Part shown: positions 8,290 to 17,419 of the stretch, one piece after another
How positions within the stretch are numbered: the stretch's first letter is position 1
Layout of the letters: each line of letters begins with the position of its first letter
Assembly: GCA_964434425.1 (NCBI GenBank)
Contig: CAYSVH010000014.1
Span: forward strand, 15,867 to 79,866
DNA: 64,000 nt
Direction of reading: 5' to 3'
From: CALMEC01 sp964434425
GTDB taxonomy: Bacteria; Actinomycetota; Thermoleophilia; Miltoncostaeales; Miltoncostaeaceae
Program-made: the position numbers and the translations under genes
Notes under the pieces: generated by a model
Database searches by the model: none
Told to the model about the DNA's origin: nothing
What the model saw: only the letters and a program-made list of their open reading frames with translations

Positions 8290-10305
8290 ATGTCCTCCCA
8301 CGAGACCCCCACGCCCGACGTCACCGAGGCCGACCGCCGGGCCGTCATCGACCTCATGGCCGACGGACGGCCGCGCTCCGCCGCCGAGATCGCCGCCGAG
8401 CTCGCCTCTCATCCCTCGCTCCAGGGGGACGAGGGCCGCATGCGCATCTACGAGGTCGCGGAGACGGCTCCGGGTTTCATGACGCTGGACGGGGAACGTG
8501 TCTTCGACGTCAACGCCGTCCTCGCCGGCCGCGTGCTGCCACACCGGCTCACGGAGGAGGAACGGACCACCGGCATCGTCCTGCTTCGGCCCGACATCGT
8601 CCCCGCCGCCCTGGCGGCGCAGGCCGAGCCCGAGGGCGGCGGCGAGGACGATGACGCACCGGTCCCCGTCCGGGTGGCGGGGCTGGGCGAGGTCTCCATG
8701 GTGTTCACGCCGACCGGCGGTGATGTGTCGGACGGGTTCGAGGGCGAGCTGGGGCTGGGCGGCGGCCTGGCGCTCGGGGCGGCGGCGCTCGATGCGATCC
8801 GCGGGGAGGGCGAGGTCATCGCCGCCCGGCTGCAGGACGGCGAACTCCACCTGAGCGCCGCCGAGCACGCAGAGGCGGATGCCGAGGCCGCCGACTCTCT
8901 GAGACGTCACTTCGACGAATTAAGGGGAGACGAGGAATCGGTCGGGCTGACGTCGCTGCTCGTGACATGGTTGATCGAGGACGAGCGGGCCCTGCGCCGG
9001 CCCGGTGCGCCGTTCGCCGCACTCGTCGAGGCCGCAGCGCTCACATATCGCGGCGCGTGGGTGGGGCCGGAGGACGAGGGATGGCGCACGCCGCTCGAGA
9101 TCCATGCGGAGGAGCTTCGCGAGCGGAACGCCGAGGTCTACCGGTTCGACGAGTGCTGCCACCGGGCGTACGAGGAGGTCTCGGAGGCGTTCCTCACGGA
9201 TGGCGGGATCGACCGCGACACGGTCGGTCGCAGCCTGGCGCACGGGGAGGTGGCGGCGGCGTTCCTCGCCGAGGAGTTCGCGACCGCCGGTCATCACATG
9301 GACGATGCGGCCCGCGAGATCGTCGACTTCGCCACCGCGCTACTCGAGGTGGCCGACGCCGGATCGGCCCCGGCGAGCCTCTACGTCCGCGCCACGGCAC
9401 ACGAGTGCCTCGGGCAGGTGGCGAACGCCGAGCAGGATCTGCGGCTGGCGCTGCGACTCGATCCCGCACACCGGCATTCCCTCATCGCCTCCGCGGGCTA
9501 TCTGGACGACCGGGGTGACGCACGACGCGCCCTCGCTAATCTGCGGCGGGCCGGGCTGGACGACGACCACCCGCAGATCGTCCGGCTGCAGCGGATCGTC
9601 GCGGCCGAACCTCCCAAGGTCGGTCGCAACGAGCCGTGTCCGTGCGGGTCGGGGCGCAAGTTCAAGGCCTGCTGCATCGACCGGGCGACCGTCCCCACGG
9701 CCGTGCAGGCGGAGTGGCTCTACGCGAAGATCCTCGGATTCACGCTCCACCCGGCGCGCCGCGGTGTGGTCGAGCATCTCGCGATCCACGCGATCGAGAG
9801 CGACGGGACGGACGAGGATCCCGCGGCCCGCATCCAGGAGGACATCCGGCTGGCAGAGATCGCCGCGTTCGAGGCGGGTGTCGTCAACTGGTTCGCCGAG
9901 GAGCGCCGGGCGCTTCTGCCGCGGCACGAGCACGACCTCGTTGAGGAGTGGTCCGCCCAGCCCCTCAGCGTGTTCGATGTCCGGTCGGTCGACGACGGAT
10001 CCGTCGCGCTGACGGATCGGGTGTCCGGCAACGACGTCGTCGCCTCGACGTTCACGTTCGACGAGGTCGCGGAGGGGACGACGATCGTCGGGCGCGTACT
10101 CGGCGTGGGATCACGTGCGTTCCTCGGCGGACCGATCTGCGAGGTGCCGGACCAGGAGATCGACGTCATCGTGGCCCTGGCGACCGCCGGCGACATGTCG
10201 GCCCACGACTGGGCGGACTGGGTGGGGCACATCGACGCCGTCGCCGACGGGCGGTCGGGAGTGTTCGTGCGCTCCGAGGGGCATCATCACCATGCCCATG
10301 GCTGA
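8290..10305 (+). CDS. SEC-C metal-binding motif protein with TPR-like region
   Basis: A 671-residue protein. Residues 1-80 look like a small winged-helix domain (AAEIAAELASHPSLQ). The middle is helical with a TPR-like stretch (LYVRATAHECLGQVANAEQDLRLALRLDPAHRHS), leading to a clear SEC-C zinc motif, GRNEPCPCGSGRKFKACC, near residues 446-463. This motif binds zinc and contacts ribosome or SecB in SecA but is found in many unrelated proteins. The C-terminus ends in a histidine-rich HHHHAHG tail. The start ATG lies 6 nt after TAACCT with no Shine-Dalgarno sequence. The overall function is unknown; domain boundaries are approximate. Confidence 0.72.
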   Translation: MSSHETPTPDVTEADRRAVIDLMADGRPRSAAEIAAELASHPSLQGDEGRMRIYEVAETAPGFMTLDGERVFDVNAVLAGRVLPHRLTEEERTTGIVLLRPDIVPAALAAQAEPEGGGEDDDAPVPVRVAGLGEVSMVFTPTGGDVSDGFEGELGLGGGLALGAAALDAIRGEGEVIAARLQDGELHLSAAEHAEADAEAADSLRRHFDELRGDEESVGLTSLLVTWLIEDERALRRPGAPFAALVEAAALTYRGAWVGPEDEGWRTPLEIHAEELRERNAEVYRFDECCHRAYEEVSEAFLTDGGIDRDTVGRSLAHGEVAAAFLAEEFATAGHHMDDAAREIVDFATALLEVADAGSAPASLYVRATAHECLGQVANAEQDLRLALRLDPAHRHSLIASAGYLDDRGDARRALANLRRAGLDDDHPQIVRLQRIVAAEPPKVGRNEPCPCGSGRKFKACCIDRATVPTAVQAEWLYAKILGFTLHPARRGVVEHLAIHAIESDGTDEDPAARIQEDIRLAEIAAFEAGVVNWFAEERRALLPRHEHDLVEEWSAQPLSVFDVRSVDDGSVALTDRVSGNDVVASTFTFDEVAEGTTIVGRVLGVGSRAFLGGPICEVPDQEIDVIVALATAGDMSAHDWADWVGHIDAVADGRSGVFVRSEGHHHHAHG

Positions 10306-10333
10306 CGTTCCGGGCGGCCGGCCGGAGGGGGCG

Positions 10334-11689
10334 ATGACGCGACGCATCCTGGTGGTCGGCGGTGACGCGGCGGGCATGACCGCCGCTTCGACCGCCAAGC
10401 GGGCGCTCGGCGACGCCGCCGACGTGGTGGTCTTCGAACGCGGGACCGACACGTCGTACTCGGCGTGCGGGATCCCGTACTGGGTCGCGGGCGAGGTCGG
10501 CACTCGCGATGCGCTCGTCGTCCGCACGCCGGAGGGGCACCGTGCTCGCGGCCTGGACGTGCGGACGGGTCACGAGGTCGTGGCCCTGGATCCCGACGGC
10601 GGGCGGATCCTGGTGCGCACATCGCGCGGGGAGGAGTGGCACGCGTACGACGACCTGGTACTGGCCACGGGTGCGGAACCCATCCGTCCCGAGATCATCG
10701 GCATCAACGCGACCGGTGTGTACGGCATCCAGACCCTGCAGGACGGCACGCGCGTCATCGATGCCCTGGACGGCACCCCGCCTCCCGCGTCGGCGGTGGT
10801 CATCGGCAGCGGCTATGTCGGGCTCGAGATGGCCGAGGCCCTGCTCATGCGCGGCATCGAGACCACGGTCGTCGAGCAGGCGGCGGCCCCGCTACCGACC
10901 GTCGATCCCGAGCTGGGGCGGAAGATCGCCGACGCGATGCGCTCGACCGGCGTGCGGCTCGTGCTCGGGCACGCGGTCCACGAGATCGTCACCCGGGACG
11001 GGCGTGTCACCGCCGTGCGGGCAGGAGGCACCGAGGTGCCGGCGGACCTGGTCATCCTCGGCGTCGGCGTCACCGCGCGATCCGGGCTGGCGCGAGAGGC
11101 GGGGCTTCCGACGGGGCTGAGGGGAGCCATCCTGACCGACCCGTCCATGCGCGTCGTGGGCCATCCGCACATCTGGGCGGGGGGCGACTGCGCGGCCGTC
11201 CACCACCGCATCCTGGACGAGCCCGTGCACGTCCCCCTCGGCACCCACGCGAACAAGCAGGGTTGGATCATCGGTCGCAACCTCGGCGGCGCGGACGACA
11301 CCTTCGACGGGGTTATCGGCACGGCGATCACACGGATCTGGTCACTCGAGATCTCGCGCACGGGGCTGGGGGAGGCACAGGCACGCGACGCGGGCCGGGA
11401 CGTGGTGGTCGCCGTCGTCGATTCGACCACCCGTGCCGCCTACTATCCGGGCGCCGCCGAGATCACCGTCAAGATGGTCGCGGAGCGTGCCACCCGGCGC
11501 ATCCTCGGGGTCCAGATCGTCGGTGGCCGGGGTGCCGCCCTCCGCATCGACACGGCCGCGGCGGCCATCTGGGCGGGGATGACGGTGGACGACCTCGTGA
11601 TGTGCGATCTGGCCTACGCGCCGCCGTTCTCACCGGTGTGGGATCCGCTGCAGACGGCGGGTCGCGCGGTCCTCGGTCAGCTGCGGTGA
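10334..11689 (+). CDS. FAD-dependent pyridine nucleotide-disulfide oxidoreductase (CoA-disulfide reductase/NADH oxidase-like)
   Basis: A 451-residue flavoprotein. The FAD-binding Rossmann motif is VVGGDAAGMTAA at residues 7-18. Cys45 in SACGIPYWV is the single redox-active cysteine that defines CoA-disulfide reductases and NADH oxidases. The NAD motif is VVIGSGYVGLEMAE, the second FAD motif IWAGGDCA, and a C-terminal dimerisation domain follows. It likely reduces CoA disulfides, polysulfide, or oxygen with NAD(P)H. Of three in-frame ATGs I chose 10334 because GGAGGG lies just before it and homology begins at once; 10292 and 10298 would overlap the preceding gene. It is convergent with the MFS gene. 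Confidence 0.85.
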   Translation: MTRRILVVGGDAAGMTAASTAKRALGDAADVVVFERGTDTSYSACGIPYWVAGEVGTRDALVVRTPEGHRARGLDVRTGHEVVALDPDGGRILVRTSRGEEWHAYDDLVLATGAEPIRPEIIGINATGVYGIQTLQDGTRVIDALDGTPPPASAVVIGSGYVGLEMAEALLMRGIETTVVEQAAAPLPTVDPELGRKIADAMRSTGVRLVLGHAVHEIVTRDGRVTAVRAGGTEVPADLVILGVGVTARSGLAREAGLPTGLRGAILTDPSMRVVGHPHIWAGGDCAAVHHRILDEPVHVPLGTHANKQGWIIGRNLGGADDTFDGVIGTAITRIWSLEISRTGLGEAQARDAGRDVVVAVVDSTTRAAYYPGAAEITVKMVAERATRRILGVQIVGGRGAALRIDTAAAAIWAGMTVDDLVMCDLAYAPPFSPVWDPLQTAGRAVLGQLR

Positions 11690-11856
11690 TGCCGCGGGCC
11701 GGAGATCTCGTGACGGTCGCCGGCGGCATCTCGTCGCAGGAGCCGATGTCCTCCACCGCCCTCCGATAGGGGGATGGATCTCGTGCGTTCCGTACGGGAG
11801 ATCCGTTCGGCAACCGTACGCTGAGCTTCGGCCCCCGGGACACCGCCCCTTCGCCG

Positions 11857-13233
11857 TCATGGCCGGCCGCCGGCCTCCGGCCTCCGGCGCCACCGGATCG
11901 CGAGGGCGGTGACCACACCGAGGAAGCCCGCGACGACGCTCGCCCAGAAGGCGATCACGTAGCCGCGCTCGGCCGACACGGTGGCGCCGCCCACCGTGTG
12001 CGCGGCCACGAGGGCCGCGGCGATCTGTCCGCCCATCACGCCGCCCACCGTCCGGACGACGTTGTTCACCCCGGTCGCGACGGCGGTCTGGGTGGCGGGC
12101 ACCTCGCCCACGATCAGCCGGGGCATGGCGGCGAACGCGAAGCCGATCCCGATTCCGGTCACCGCGAACCACAGGGACACGGAGAGCGCGGTGTCGTGCC
12201 ACAACGCGATGCCCATGGATCCGATGCCCGAGCACGTCATCCCGATCCACAGGGGAACGCTCGGCCCGAACCGCTGCCCGATGACGCCGGCGATCGGACC
12301 ACCGGCCACGATCGCGGCCGACGTGGGGAGCGTCCACAGTCCGGCCTCCGTGACGCTCATGCCGAAGCCGAACGTGGCGAGCTCCCGGTCGGCGGGTGAC
12401 AGAGAGGAGGGGAACTGGAGGAAGGTGGGGAGGATCAGCCAGGTGGAGTACAGGGCATAGCCCGACAGGAACGCCGTGAGGTTGGTGAACAGGACCGGCC
12501 GGTGCGACATCACGCGCAGGTCGACCATGGGCGCGGCGACACGGCGCTCGACCACGACCCATGCCGCGATGACGATGAACGCGCCGGCCAGGAGCGCGAG
12601 GAGCGCCGGTGAGAGCCAGCCCCACCGGTTGCCCTCGGAGAGGGCCAGGAGGAGGGTGCCCAGCCCGACGGACAGCAGCACGGCACCCGGGATGTCGACG
12701 GTGGAGGACGCGCGGACATCCGACTCCGGGATGAAGCGCCACACGAGGATGAGGGCCGCGGCTCCGATCACCGCCGACAGCACGAACAGCCAGCGCCAGG
12801 ATGTGTTGTCGGCGATGAGCCCGGCGGCGACGATGCCGAATGCGCCGCCCACGCCCAGCACCGAGGAGACCGTGCCCATGGCGACGCTCCAGCGCGGCTC
12901 GGGGAGATGGTCGCGGATGATCGCGAATGACAGGGGGAACACCGCCGCACCCACGCCCTGCACACCCCGGAACGCGATGAGCGACGCGATGTCCCATGCG
13001 ACGACGGCGCCGAGCGACCCGAGGAGGAAGATGCCGAGGCTCACCAGCATCATGCGCACCTTCCCGAACTGGTCGCCGAGACGGCTGAACAATGGTGTTA
13101 TTACCACACCGACGAGAAGATAGACGGTCACCGTCCACGTGACCCATTCCGTCGTCGTGCCCAGCTCGACCTGCAGCATCGGAAGGACCGGGATGAGCAG
13201 CGTCTGCATGATCGCGAACGCCAGCGACGACAT
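11857..13233 (-). CDS. MFS transporter, DHA2-type drug efflux family
   Basis: A 458-residue membrane protein with about 14 hydrophobic segments, as in DHA2 drug:proton antiporters. Motif A-like RLGDQFGKVRMM follows the second segment, and RGVQGVGAAVFPLS and GGAFGIVAAGLIADNTSWRWLFV (motif C region) are typical. The first ATG places the start inside the first membrane segment; about 15 residues of protein-like sequence continue upstream in frame (ending DTRAVLAGLI) without an ATG, GTG or TTG, so the true start may lie upstream. A MarR regulator gene lies upstream in the same direction and may control it. The drug substrate is unknown. Confidence 0.86.
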   Translation of the reverse strand: MSSLAFAIMQTLLIPVLPMLQVELGTTTEWVTWTVTVYLLVGVVITPLFSRLGDQFGKVRMMLVSLGIFLLGSLGAVVAWDIASLIAFRGVQGVGAAVFPLSFAIIRDHLPEPRWSVAMGTVSSVLGVGGAFGIVAAGLIADNTSWRWLFVLSAVIGAAALILVWRFIPESDVRASSTVDIPGAVLLSVGLGTLLLALSEGNRWGWLSPALLALLAGAFIVIAAWVVVERRVAAPMVDLRVMSHRPVLFTNLTAFLSGYALYSTWLILPTFLQFPSSLSPADRELATFGFGMSVTEAGLWTLPTSAAIVAGGPIAGVIGQRFGPSVPLWIGMTCSGIGSMGIALWHDTALSVSLWFAVTGIGIGFAFAAMPRLIVGEVPATQTAVATGVNNVVRTVGGVMGGQIAAALVAAHTVGGATVSAERGYVIAFWASVVAGFLGVVTALAIRWRRRPEAGGRP

Positions 13234-13500
13234 GATCAGCCCGGCGAGGACCGCCCGCGTGTCGACGGTCGATTTCAGAGTGAGGGGAGCGTCACGTGTC
13301 GAGGATCCTGCGACGGCCGGGTGGGCGGAGGCGCCGCCCGGACAGGTACGGAGGCGAGGTTCGCATCGAGGGTATGGGAACGGGACGCGCCGGGGCCTCG
13401 GCCCGCCGGCGAGCGGTCACGTCATGGCGCTGTGGTCGGCATCGCGCGGCTGACGCGGATGCGGACCCCGTCACCGACCATCCCGCATGCCCGATCCCGT

Positions 13501-13534
13501 GCGGGGCACTGCCCCGCGGTCCCGCGGCCGCGGG
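13501..13534 (-). terminator. Hairpins after the MarR gene
   Basis: GCGGGGC and GCCCCGC form a perfect 7-bp stem with a 3-nt loop (13501-13517), and a 14-bp perfect palindrome CCCGCGGCCGCGGG follows at 13521-13534, nearest the marR stop codon. There is no clear U tract. The remaining 13234-13500 gap holds no gene I can support. Confidence 0.45.
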
Positions 13535-13537
13535 GCC

Positions 13538-13990
13538 CTACGGGCCGGGGAGACGGGCCATCACCTTGGTGAGGAGTCCCACCAGGGTGGCCTGCTCCTC
13601 CTCGTCCAGATCGGCGAACAGGTCGTCGTGGACGCGCATCACGATGAGGCGGCTCATCTCCACGATCTCGCGACCGGCATCCGTGATGTGCACGCAGACA
13701 GACCGTCGATCGTCCGGGTGCGGCTCGCGGGTCACGTATCCGGCGCGGACGAGGCGGTCCACCATGCCGGACATCGAGGGTGCCTCGACGCGCTGGCGGC
13801 GGGCGAGCTCGGCCTGCGTCAGGCCGTTCGTTTCTATCAACCGGACGAGAACCGCCACGGCCTGAGGCCCCGCATCCGGCAGCTCGTTGTCCAAGAGCGT
13901 GCGGATGAGCCGACCGGTGACCGACAGCTGCCAGACGAGCGACTCGTTGAGGTTGTACGGTCGGTCGAAGGGCGATCTGGCGGTGGTCAT
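13538..13990 (-). CDS. MarR-family transcriptional regulator
   Basis: A 150-residue winged-helix regulator. The helix-turn-helix reads GLTQAELARRQRVEAPSMSGMVDRLVRAGYVTREPHPDDRRSVCVHITDAGRE (about residues 54-107), with the wing D-D-R-R-S motif typical of the family. The ATG at 13990 is preceded by GGAGG at good spacing. It probably senses a phenolic compound or drug and represses the MFS pump downstream, 304 bp away. A partial inverted repeat, GCAC-GCT-GTGC, lies about 25 bp upstream of the start and could be the operator, though this is weak. Confidence 0.88.
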   Translation of the reverse strand: MTTARSPFDRPYNLNESLVWQLSVTGRLIRTLLDNELPDAGPQAVAVLVRLIETNGLTQAELARRQRVEAPSMSGMVDRLVRAGYVTREPHPDDRRSVCVHITDAGREIVEMSRLIVMRVHDDLFADLDEEEQATLVGLLTKVMARLPGP

Positions 13991-14099
13991 CCTCCAAATC
14001 GTTAGCACAGCGTGCGATGGTTTTGGTGTGAGAAGTAGGTCGCCGGTCTGTTCGGCGCGCCGTGTGAGACGTGCCGTCACACTCGTGGCCACCCTACGT

Positions 14100-15110
14100 T
14101 CAGGGGCGCTCCTCATGGCCGCCGAACTGCTGTCGCATGGCGGAGAGGACGCGGTTGGCGTAGCCGCCCTCCCCCCGTGAGGAGAAGCGCTCGAACAGTG
14201 CCGCCGTGAGGACGTGGGCCGGGACACCGGTCTCGACGGCGGCCTGGACGGTCCAGCGTCCCTCGCCGCTGTCGCTGACCGACCCCGTGAACGCGTCGAG
14301 GCCGGGGTCCCGGTGGAGCGCGGCCGCCGTCAGGTCCAAGAGCCAGCTGCTCACCACGCTTCCGCGGCGCCAGAGCTCGGTGATGGCGGGGATGTCGAGG
14401 TCGTACCGGTACGCCTCGGGGTCCTGGAGCGGCGCCGTCTCGGCGTCCTTCGATCGCGGCGCGGACCCGATGTCCGCCCGGTCGAGGATCGCGAGCCCCT
14501 CCGCGTACGCGGCCATGGCCCCGTACTCGATGCCGTTGTGGATCATCTTCACGAAGTGGCCGGCTCCGGGCGGGCCGCAGTGGAGGTAGCCGCGCTCGTC
14601 GGGCGTCGGATCGCCCTCACGTCCGGGGGTGCGCGGTGCCGCGTCGACTCCGGGTGCGAGGGAGCGGAAGATGGGCTCGAGCCGTGCGACGGCGGCATCG
14701 CGACCTCCGATCATGAGGCAGTAGCCGCGCTCGCGGCCGAAGACCCCGCCGCTCGTGCCGACGTCGACGAGGTTGAGACCCCGCCCATGGAGCTCCGCGG
14801 CGATCCGGATGGCATCCCGGTAGTTGCTGTTGCCCCCGTCGATGATCGTGTCGCCGGGCGACAGCACCGCCGCCACGTCGTCGATGACACGTCCGGTGAT
14901 GCCGGCGGGAACCATGGCCCAGACGTGGCGCGGGGCATCCATCCTCGCGGCGAGGTCGACCAGGTCGGCGGCGGGCGTCGCGCCCTCGTCCGCCAGCGCG
15001 GCGACCGCGGCCGGATCGACGTCGAAGACCACGCATTCATGCCCGTCGCGCATGAGGCGGCGGACGATGTTGGCGCCCATGCGCCCCAGGCCGACCATGC
15101 CCAGCTGCAT
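14100..15110 (-). CDS. gnd: 6-phosphogluconate dehydrogenase, decarboxylating (short, GntZ/YqeC-type)
   Basis: A 336-residue enzyme that oxidises and decarboxylates 6-phosphogluconate to ribulose 5-phosphate. GLGRMG at residues 7-12 is the nucleotide-binding turn; DGGNSNYRDA (91-100), VGTSGGVFG and the catalytic GHFVKMIHNGIEYG (Lys188, Asn192) follow. The length matches the short NAD-preferring class, not the 470-residue NADP enzyme. I chose the ATG at 15110; a GTG ten codons upstream is an alternative. It lies 67 bp after pgi in the same direction, so the two probably form one operon linking glycolysis with the pentose phosphate pathway. Confidence 0.92.
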   Translation of the reverse strand: MQLGMVGLGRMGANIVRRLMRDGHECVVFDVDPAAVAALADEGATPAADLVDLAARMDAPRHVWAMVPAGITGRVIDDVAAVLSPGDTIIDGGNSNYRDAIRIAAELHGRGLNLVDVGTSGGVFGRERGYCLMIGGRDAAVARLEPIFRSLAPGVDAAPRTPGREGDPTPDERGYLHCGPPGAGHFVKMIHNGIEYGAMAAYAEGLAILDRADIGSAPRSKDAETAPLQDPEAYRYDLDIPAITELWRRGSVVSSWLLDLTAAALHRDPGLDAFTGSVSDSGEGRWTVQAAVETGVPAHVLTAALFERFSSRGEGGYANRVLSAMRQQFGGHEERP

Positions 15111-15177
15111 CCTGTCGGTGTTCTCGGAGGTCCGGGGCACGGCGTGATCCCTTCGGTCGGTCGGTGGCGGAGGTGCG

Positions 15178-16818
15178 TCAGCCGGGTACACGTTCACGCC
15201 GGTATGACGCGATGAGGCGCGCGGTCGATGCGTCGTGATCACCGATGGGTTCCTCACCACGCAGCTCGGGGATGATCCGCCGGGCGAGGACCTTGCCCAG
15301 CTCGACCCCCCATTGGTCGAACGAGTTGATCTGCCACACGGCGCCCATGGTGAAGACCCGGTGCTCATACAGGGCGATGAGCTGGCCCAGCACGCTCGGC
15401 GTGAGGCGCGGCGCCATGATCATCGTGCTGGGACGGTTGCCGGGGAAGACGCGATGCGGGATCTGATCCTCCGGCACCCCGTCGGCCGCGACCTCGTCCC
15501 GCGTCCGGCCGAACGCGAGCGCCTCGGCCTGGGCGAACAGGTTCGCGACGAGCTGATCGTGGTGCCCGGGCAGATCGTGGCGCGGGCGGGTGAACCCGAT
15601 GAAGTCGCAGGGGATGAGGTGGGTGCCCTGATGGATGAGCTGGTAGTAGGCGTGCTGTCCGTTCGTCCCCGGTGTACCCCAGACGACGGGTCCGGTGTTC
15701 CCGGTGACCGGACGGCCCCACAGGTCGGTCGACTTGCCGTTCGACTCCATGTCGAGCTGCTGGAGATACGCCGGAAAACGTGCGAGGTAGTGCGAGTACG
15801 GGAGGACGGCCTGCGTCGTGGCTCCGAAGAAGTTCGCGTACCAGACACCGAGGAGGCCCAGGAGGGCCGGGGCGTTCTCGGCGAGCGGCGCCTCGCGGAA
15901 ATGGCGGTCGACCGTGTGGAAGCCGTCGAGCATCTCGCGGAAGGCCGGCGGACCGATGGCGAGCATGAGGGCGAGGCCGATGGCCGAGTCCATGCTGTAG
16001 CGGCCGCCGACCCAGTCCCAGAAGCCGAACATGCTGGCCGTGTCGATGCCGAAGCGCGCGACCTCCTCCGCATTGGTCGACACGGCCACGAAGTGCCGCG
16101 CCACCGCGGTGGCGTCCCCCAGGGCGTCGATCAGCCACGTGCGAGCGGTGGTGGCGTTCGTGATGGTCTCGACGGTCGTGAACGTCTTGGACGAGATCAC
16201 GAAGAGGGTCTCGGCCGGGTCGAGGTCGGTGAGGGCCTCCCAGATGTCGTCGCCGTCGACGTTCGACACGAACCGGACCCGCATGCTCCGGTCGGACACA
16301 TCGCGCAGGGCATCGAACGCCATCGCAGGACCGAGGTCCGAACCGCCGATCCCGATGTTCACGACGTTGCGGATCGGGAGGCCCGTGAACCCGGTCCAGT
16401 CGCCGCCGCGGACCCGGTCGCAGAAACGTTGCATCGCATCCAGCACGGCGTGGATGTCGGGAACGACATCGTGACCGTCGACGTTGACCGCGGTGCCGCG
16501 CGGGGTTCGCAGCGCGGTGTGGAGCACCGCCCGGTCCTCGGTGACGTTGATGCGTTCGCCGCGGAACATGGCCTCGGTGCGCTCGGCGAGCCCGGCGACC
16601 TCGGCCAGCGACACGAGGCGGCGGATCGTCTCGTCGGTGATCCGGTTCTTCGAGTAGTCGACGACGAGGTCGCCCGCGCGGACGGTGAAACGTTCCGCGC
16701 GGCCGGGGTCCTCGGCGAAGAGATCACGCAGGTGCCGGTCGGCGATGTCGCGCTGATGGTCCTCGAGGGCCGCCCATGCGGGCGTGTCGACGATTCGCGG
16801 CGGTGGAGCCACGGTCAC
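15178..16818 (-). CDS. pgi: Glucose-6-phosphate isomerase
   Basis: A 546-residue full-length enzyme interconverting glucose 6-phosphate and fructose 6-phosphate. Visible motifs are VVNIGIGGSDLGP (about residue 154), VISSKTFTTVET (about 207), the GRYSMDSAIGL region, MESNGKS (about 360) carrying the catalytic glutamate, and near the C-terminus QWGVELGK, the second family signature. Its start follows a 600-bp stretch holding a leader hairpin and three repeat copies. It is followed by gnd. The family call is certain. Confidence 0.97.
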   Translation of the reverse strand: MTVAPPPRIVDTPAWAALEDHQRDIADRHLRDLFAEDPGRAERFTVRAGDLVVDYSKNRITDETIRRLVSLAEVAGLAERTEAMFRGERINVTEDRAVLHTALRTPRGTAVNVDGHDVVPDIHAVLDAMQRFCDRVRGGDWTGFTGLPIRNVVNIGIGGSDLGPAMAFDALRDVSDRSMRVRFVSNVDGDDIWEALTDLDPAETLFVISSKTFTTVETITNATTARTWLIDALGDATAVARHFVAVSTNAEEVARFGIDTASMFGFWDWVGGRYSMDSAIGLALMLAIGPPAFREMLDGFHTVDRHFREAPLAENAPALLGLLGVWYANFFGATTQAVLPYSHYLARFPAYLQQLDMESNGKSTDLWGRPVTGNTGPVVWGTPGTNGQHAYYQLIHQGTHLIPCDFIGFTRPRHDLPGHHDQLVANLFAQAEALAFGRTRDEVAADGVPEDQIPHRVFPGNRPSTMIMAPRLTPSVLGQLIALYEHRVFTMGAVWQINSFDQWGVELGKVLARRIIPELRGEEPIGDHDASTARLIASYRRERVPG

Positions 16819-16918
16819 CTCCGGGTGGCGTCGTCAGGTCGTCGTGCAGACGGTACCCGATGGTCACCCGTGCGACCGGAGGCGGACGGCGAGAGAGATC
16901 CTGGCCAGGCTCTCTCTC
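16819..16918 (-). other. Leader region of pgi with a hairpin
   Basis: Between the pgi start and the repeat array, CGAGAGAG and CTCTCTCG form an 8-bp stem at 16890-16919 enclosing the palindrome CCTGGCCAGG. It would lie in the pgi leader or promoter. No clear -10 or -35 pair was identified. Confidence 0.4.
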
Positions 16919-17085
16919 GACGGTTGCTTCCACGGTCTCGCGGCGTGGTGCGTGTCCCCGGTGGCGCGGATGCGTCACCGGGCGACTCGAACAGGCGACC
17001 AGCATGCCCTTCGGCGCCCACCGGCACCGCCCCGCATCACACCGGTGACGCACCCCACATCCACGATCCCATGGAACCAACCATC
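16919..17085 (+). repeat. MITE-like intergenic repeat, copy 2 (array unit 1, 167 bp)
   Basis: It begins GACGGTTGCTTCCA and ends TGGAACCAACCATC; the ends are inverted repeats of each other with two mismatches. It contains GCGCGGATGCGTCACCGG near the left and CCGGTGACGCACCCCAC near the right, which are also partly inverted. First of three head-to-tail copies between pgi and the AAA+ ATPase gene. Confidence 0.82.
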
Positions 17086-17087
17086 CC

Positions 17088-17254
17088 GATGGTTGCTTCC
17101 ACGGTCTCGCGGTGTGGTGCACGCCTCCGGTGGCGCGGATGCGTCACCGGGCGACTCGAACAGGCGACCAGCATGCCCTTCGGCGCCCACCGGCACCGCC
17201 CCGCATCACACCGGTGACGCACCCCACATCCACGATCCCATGGAACCAACCATC
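17088..17254 (+). repeat. MITE-like intergenic repeat, copy 3 (array unit 2, 167 bp)
   Basis: Nearly identical to the preceding unit, separated from it by two C residues. Its terminal inverted repeat is GATGGTTGCTTCCA against GATGGTTGGTTCCA. Confidence 0.85.
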
Positions 17255-17256
17255 CC

Positions 17257-17419
17257 GATGGTTGCTTCCACGGTCTCGCGGCGTGGTGCACGCCTCCGGC
17301 GGCGCGGATGCGTCACCGGACGACTCGAACAGGCGACCAGCATGCCCTTCGGCGCCCGGCACCGCCCCGCATCCACCGGTGACGCACCCCACATCCACGA
17401 TCCCATGGAACCAACCATC
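17257..17419 (+). repeat. MITE-like intergenic repeat, copy 4 (array unit 3, 163 bp)
   Basis: Same ends as unit 2 with a few internal changes and two small deletions in the right half. Its last base is shared with the stop codon of the AAA+ ATPase gene (TAG on the minus strand at 17421-17419), so the array abuts that gene exactly. Confidence 0.85.

Noticed and set aside
11776..11804. Hairpin between the convergent flavoprotein and MFS genes
   Set aside because: Only 7-bp arms (GGATCTC/GAGATCC) with a 15-nt loop and no U tract; too weak to call a terminator.
13991..14030. MarR operator upstream of the MarR gene
   Set aside because: The GCAC-GCT-GTGC core is short and the outer arms do not match well; mentioned only as a weak possibility.
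15235..17217. Long plus-strand open frame across pgi and the repeats
   Set aside because: It is antisense to pgi and continues into repeat copies; composition is unlike protein and the pgi frame is certain.
16919..17419. Possible CRISPR array
   Set aside because: The repeated units are about 167 bp, nearly identical throughout, and joined by two bases; there are no short repeats with unique spacers and no cas genes.
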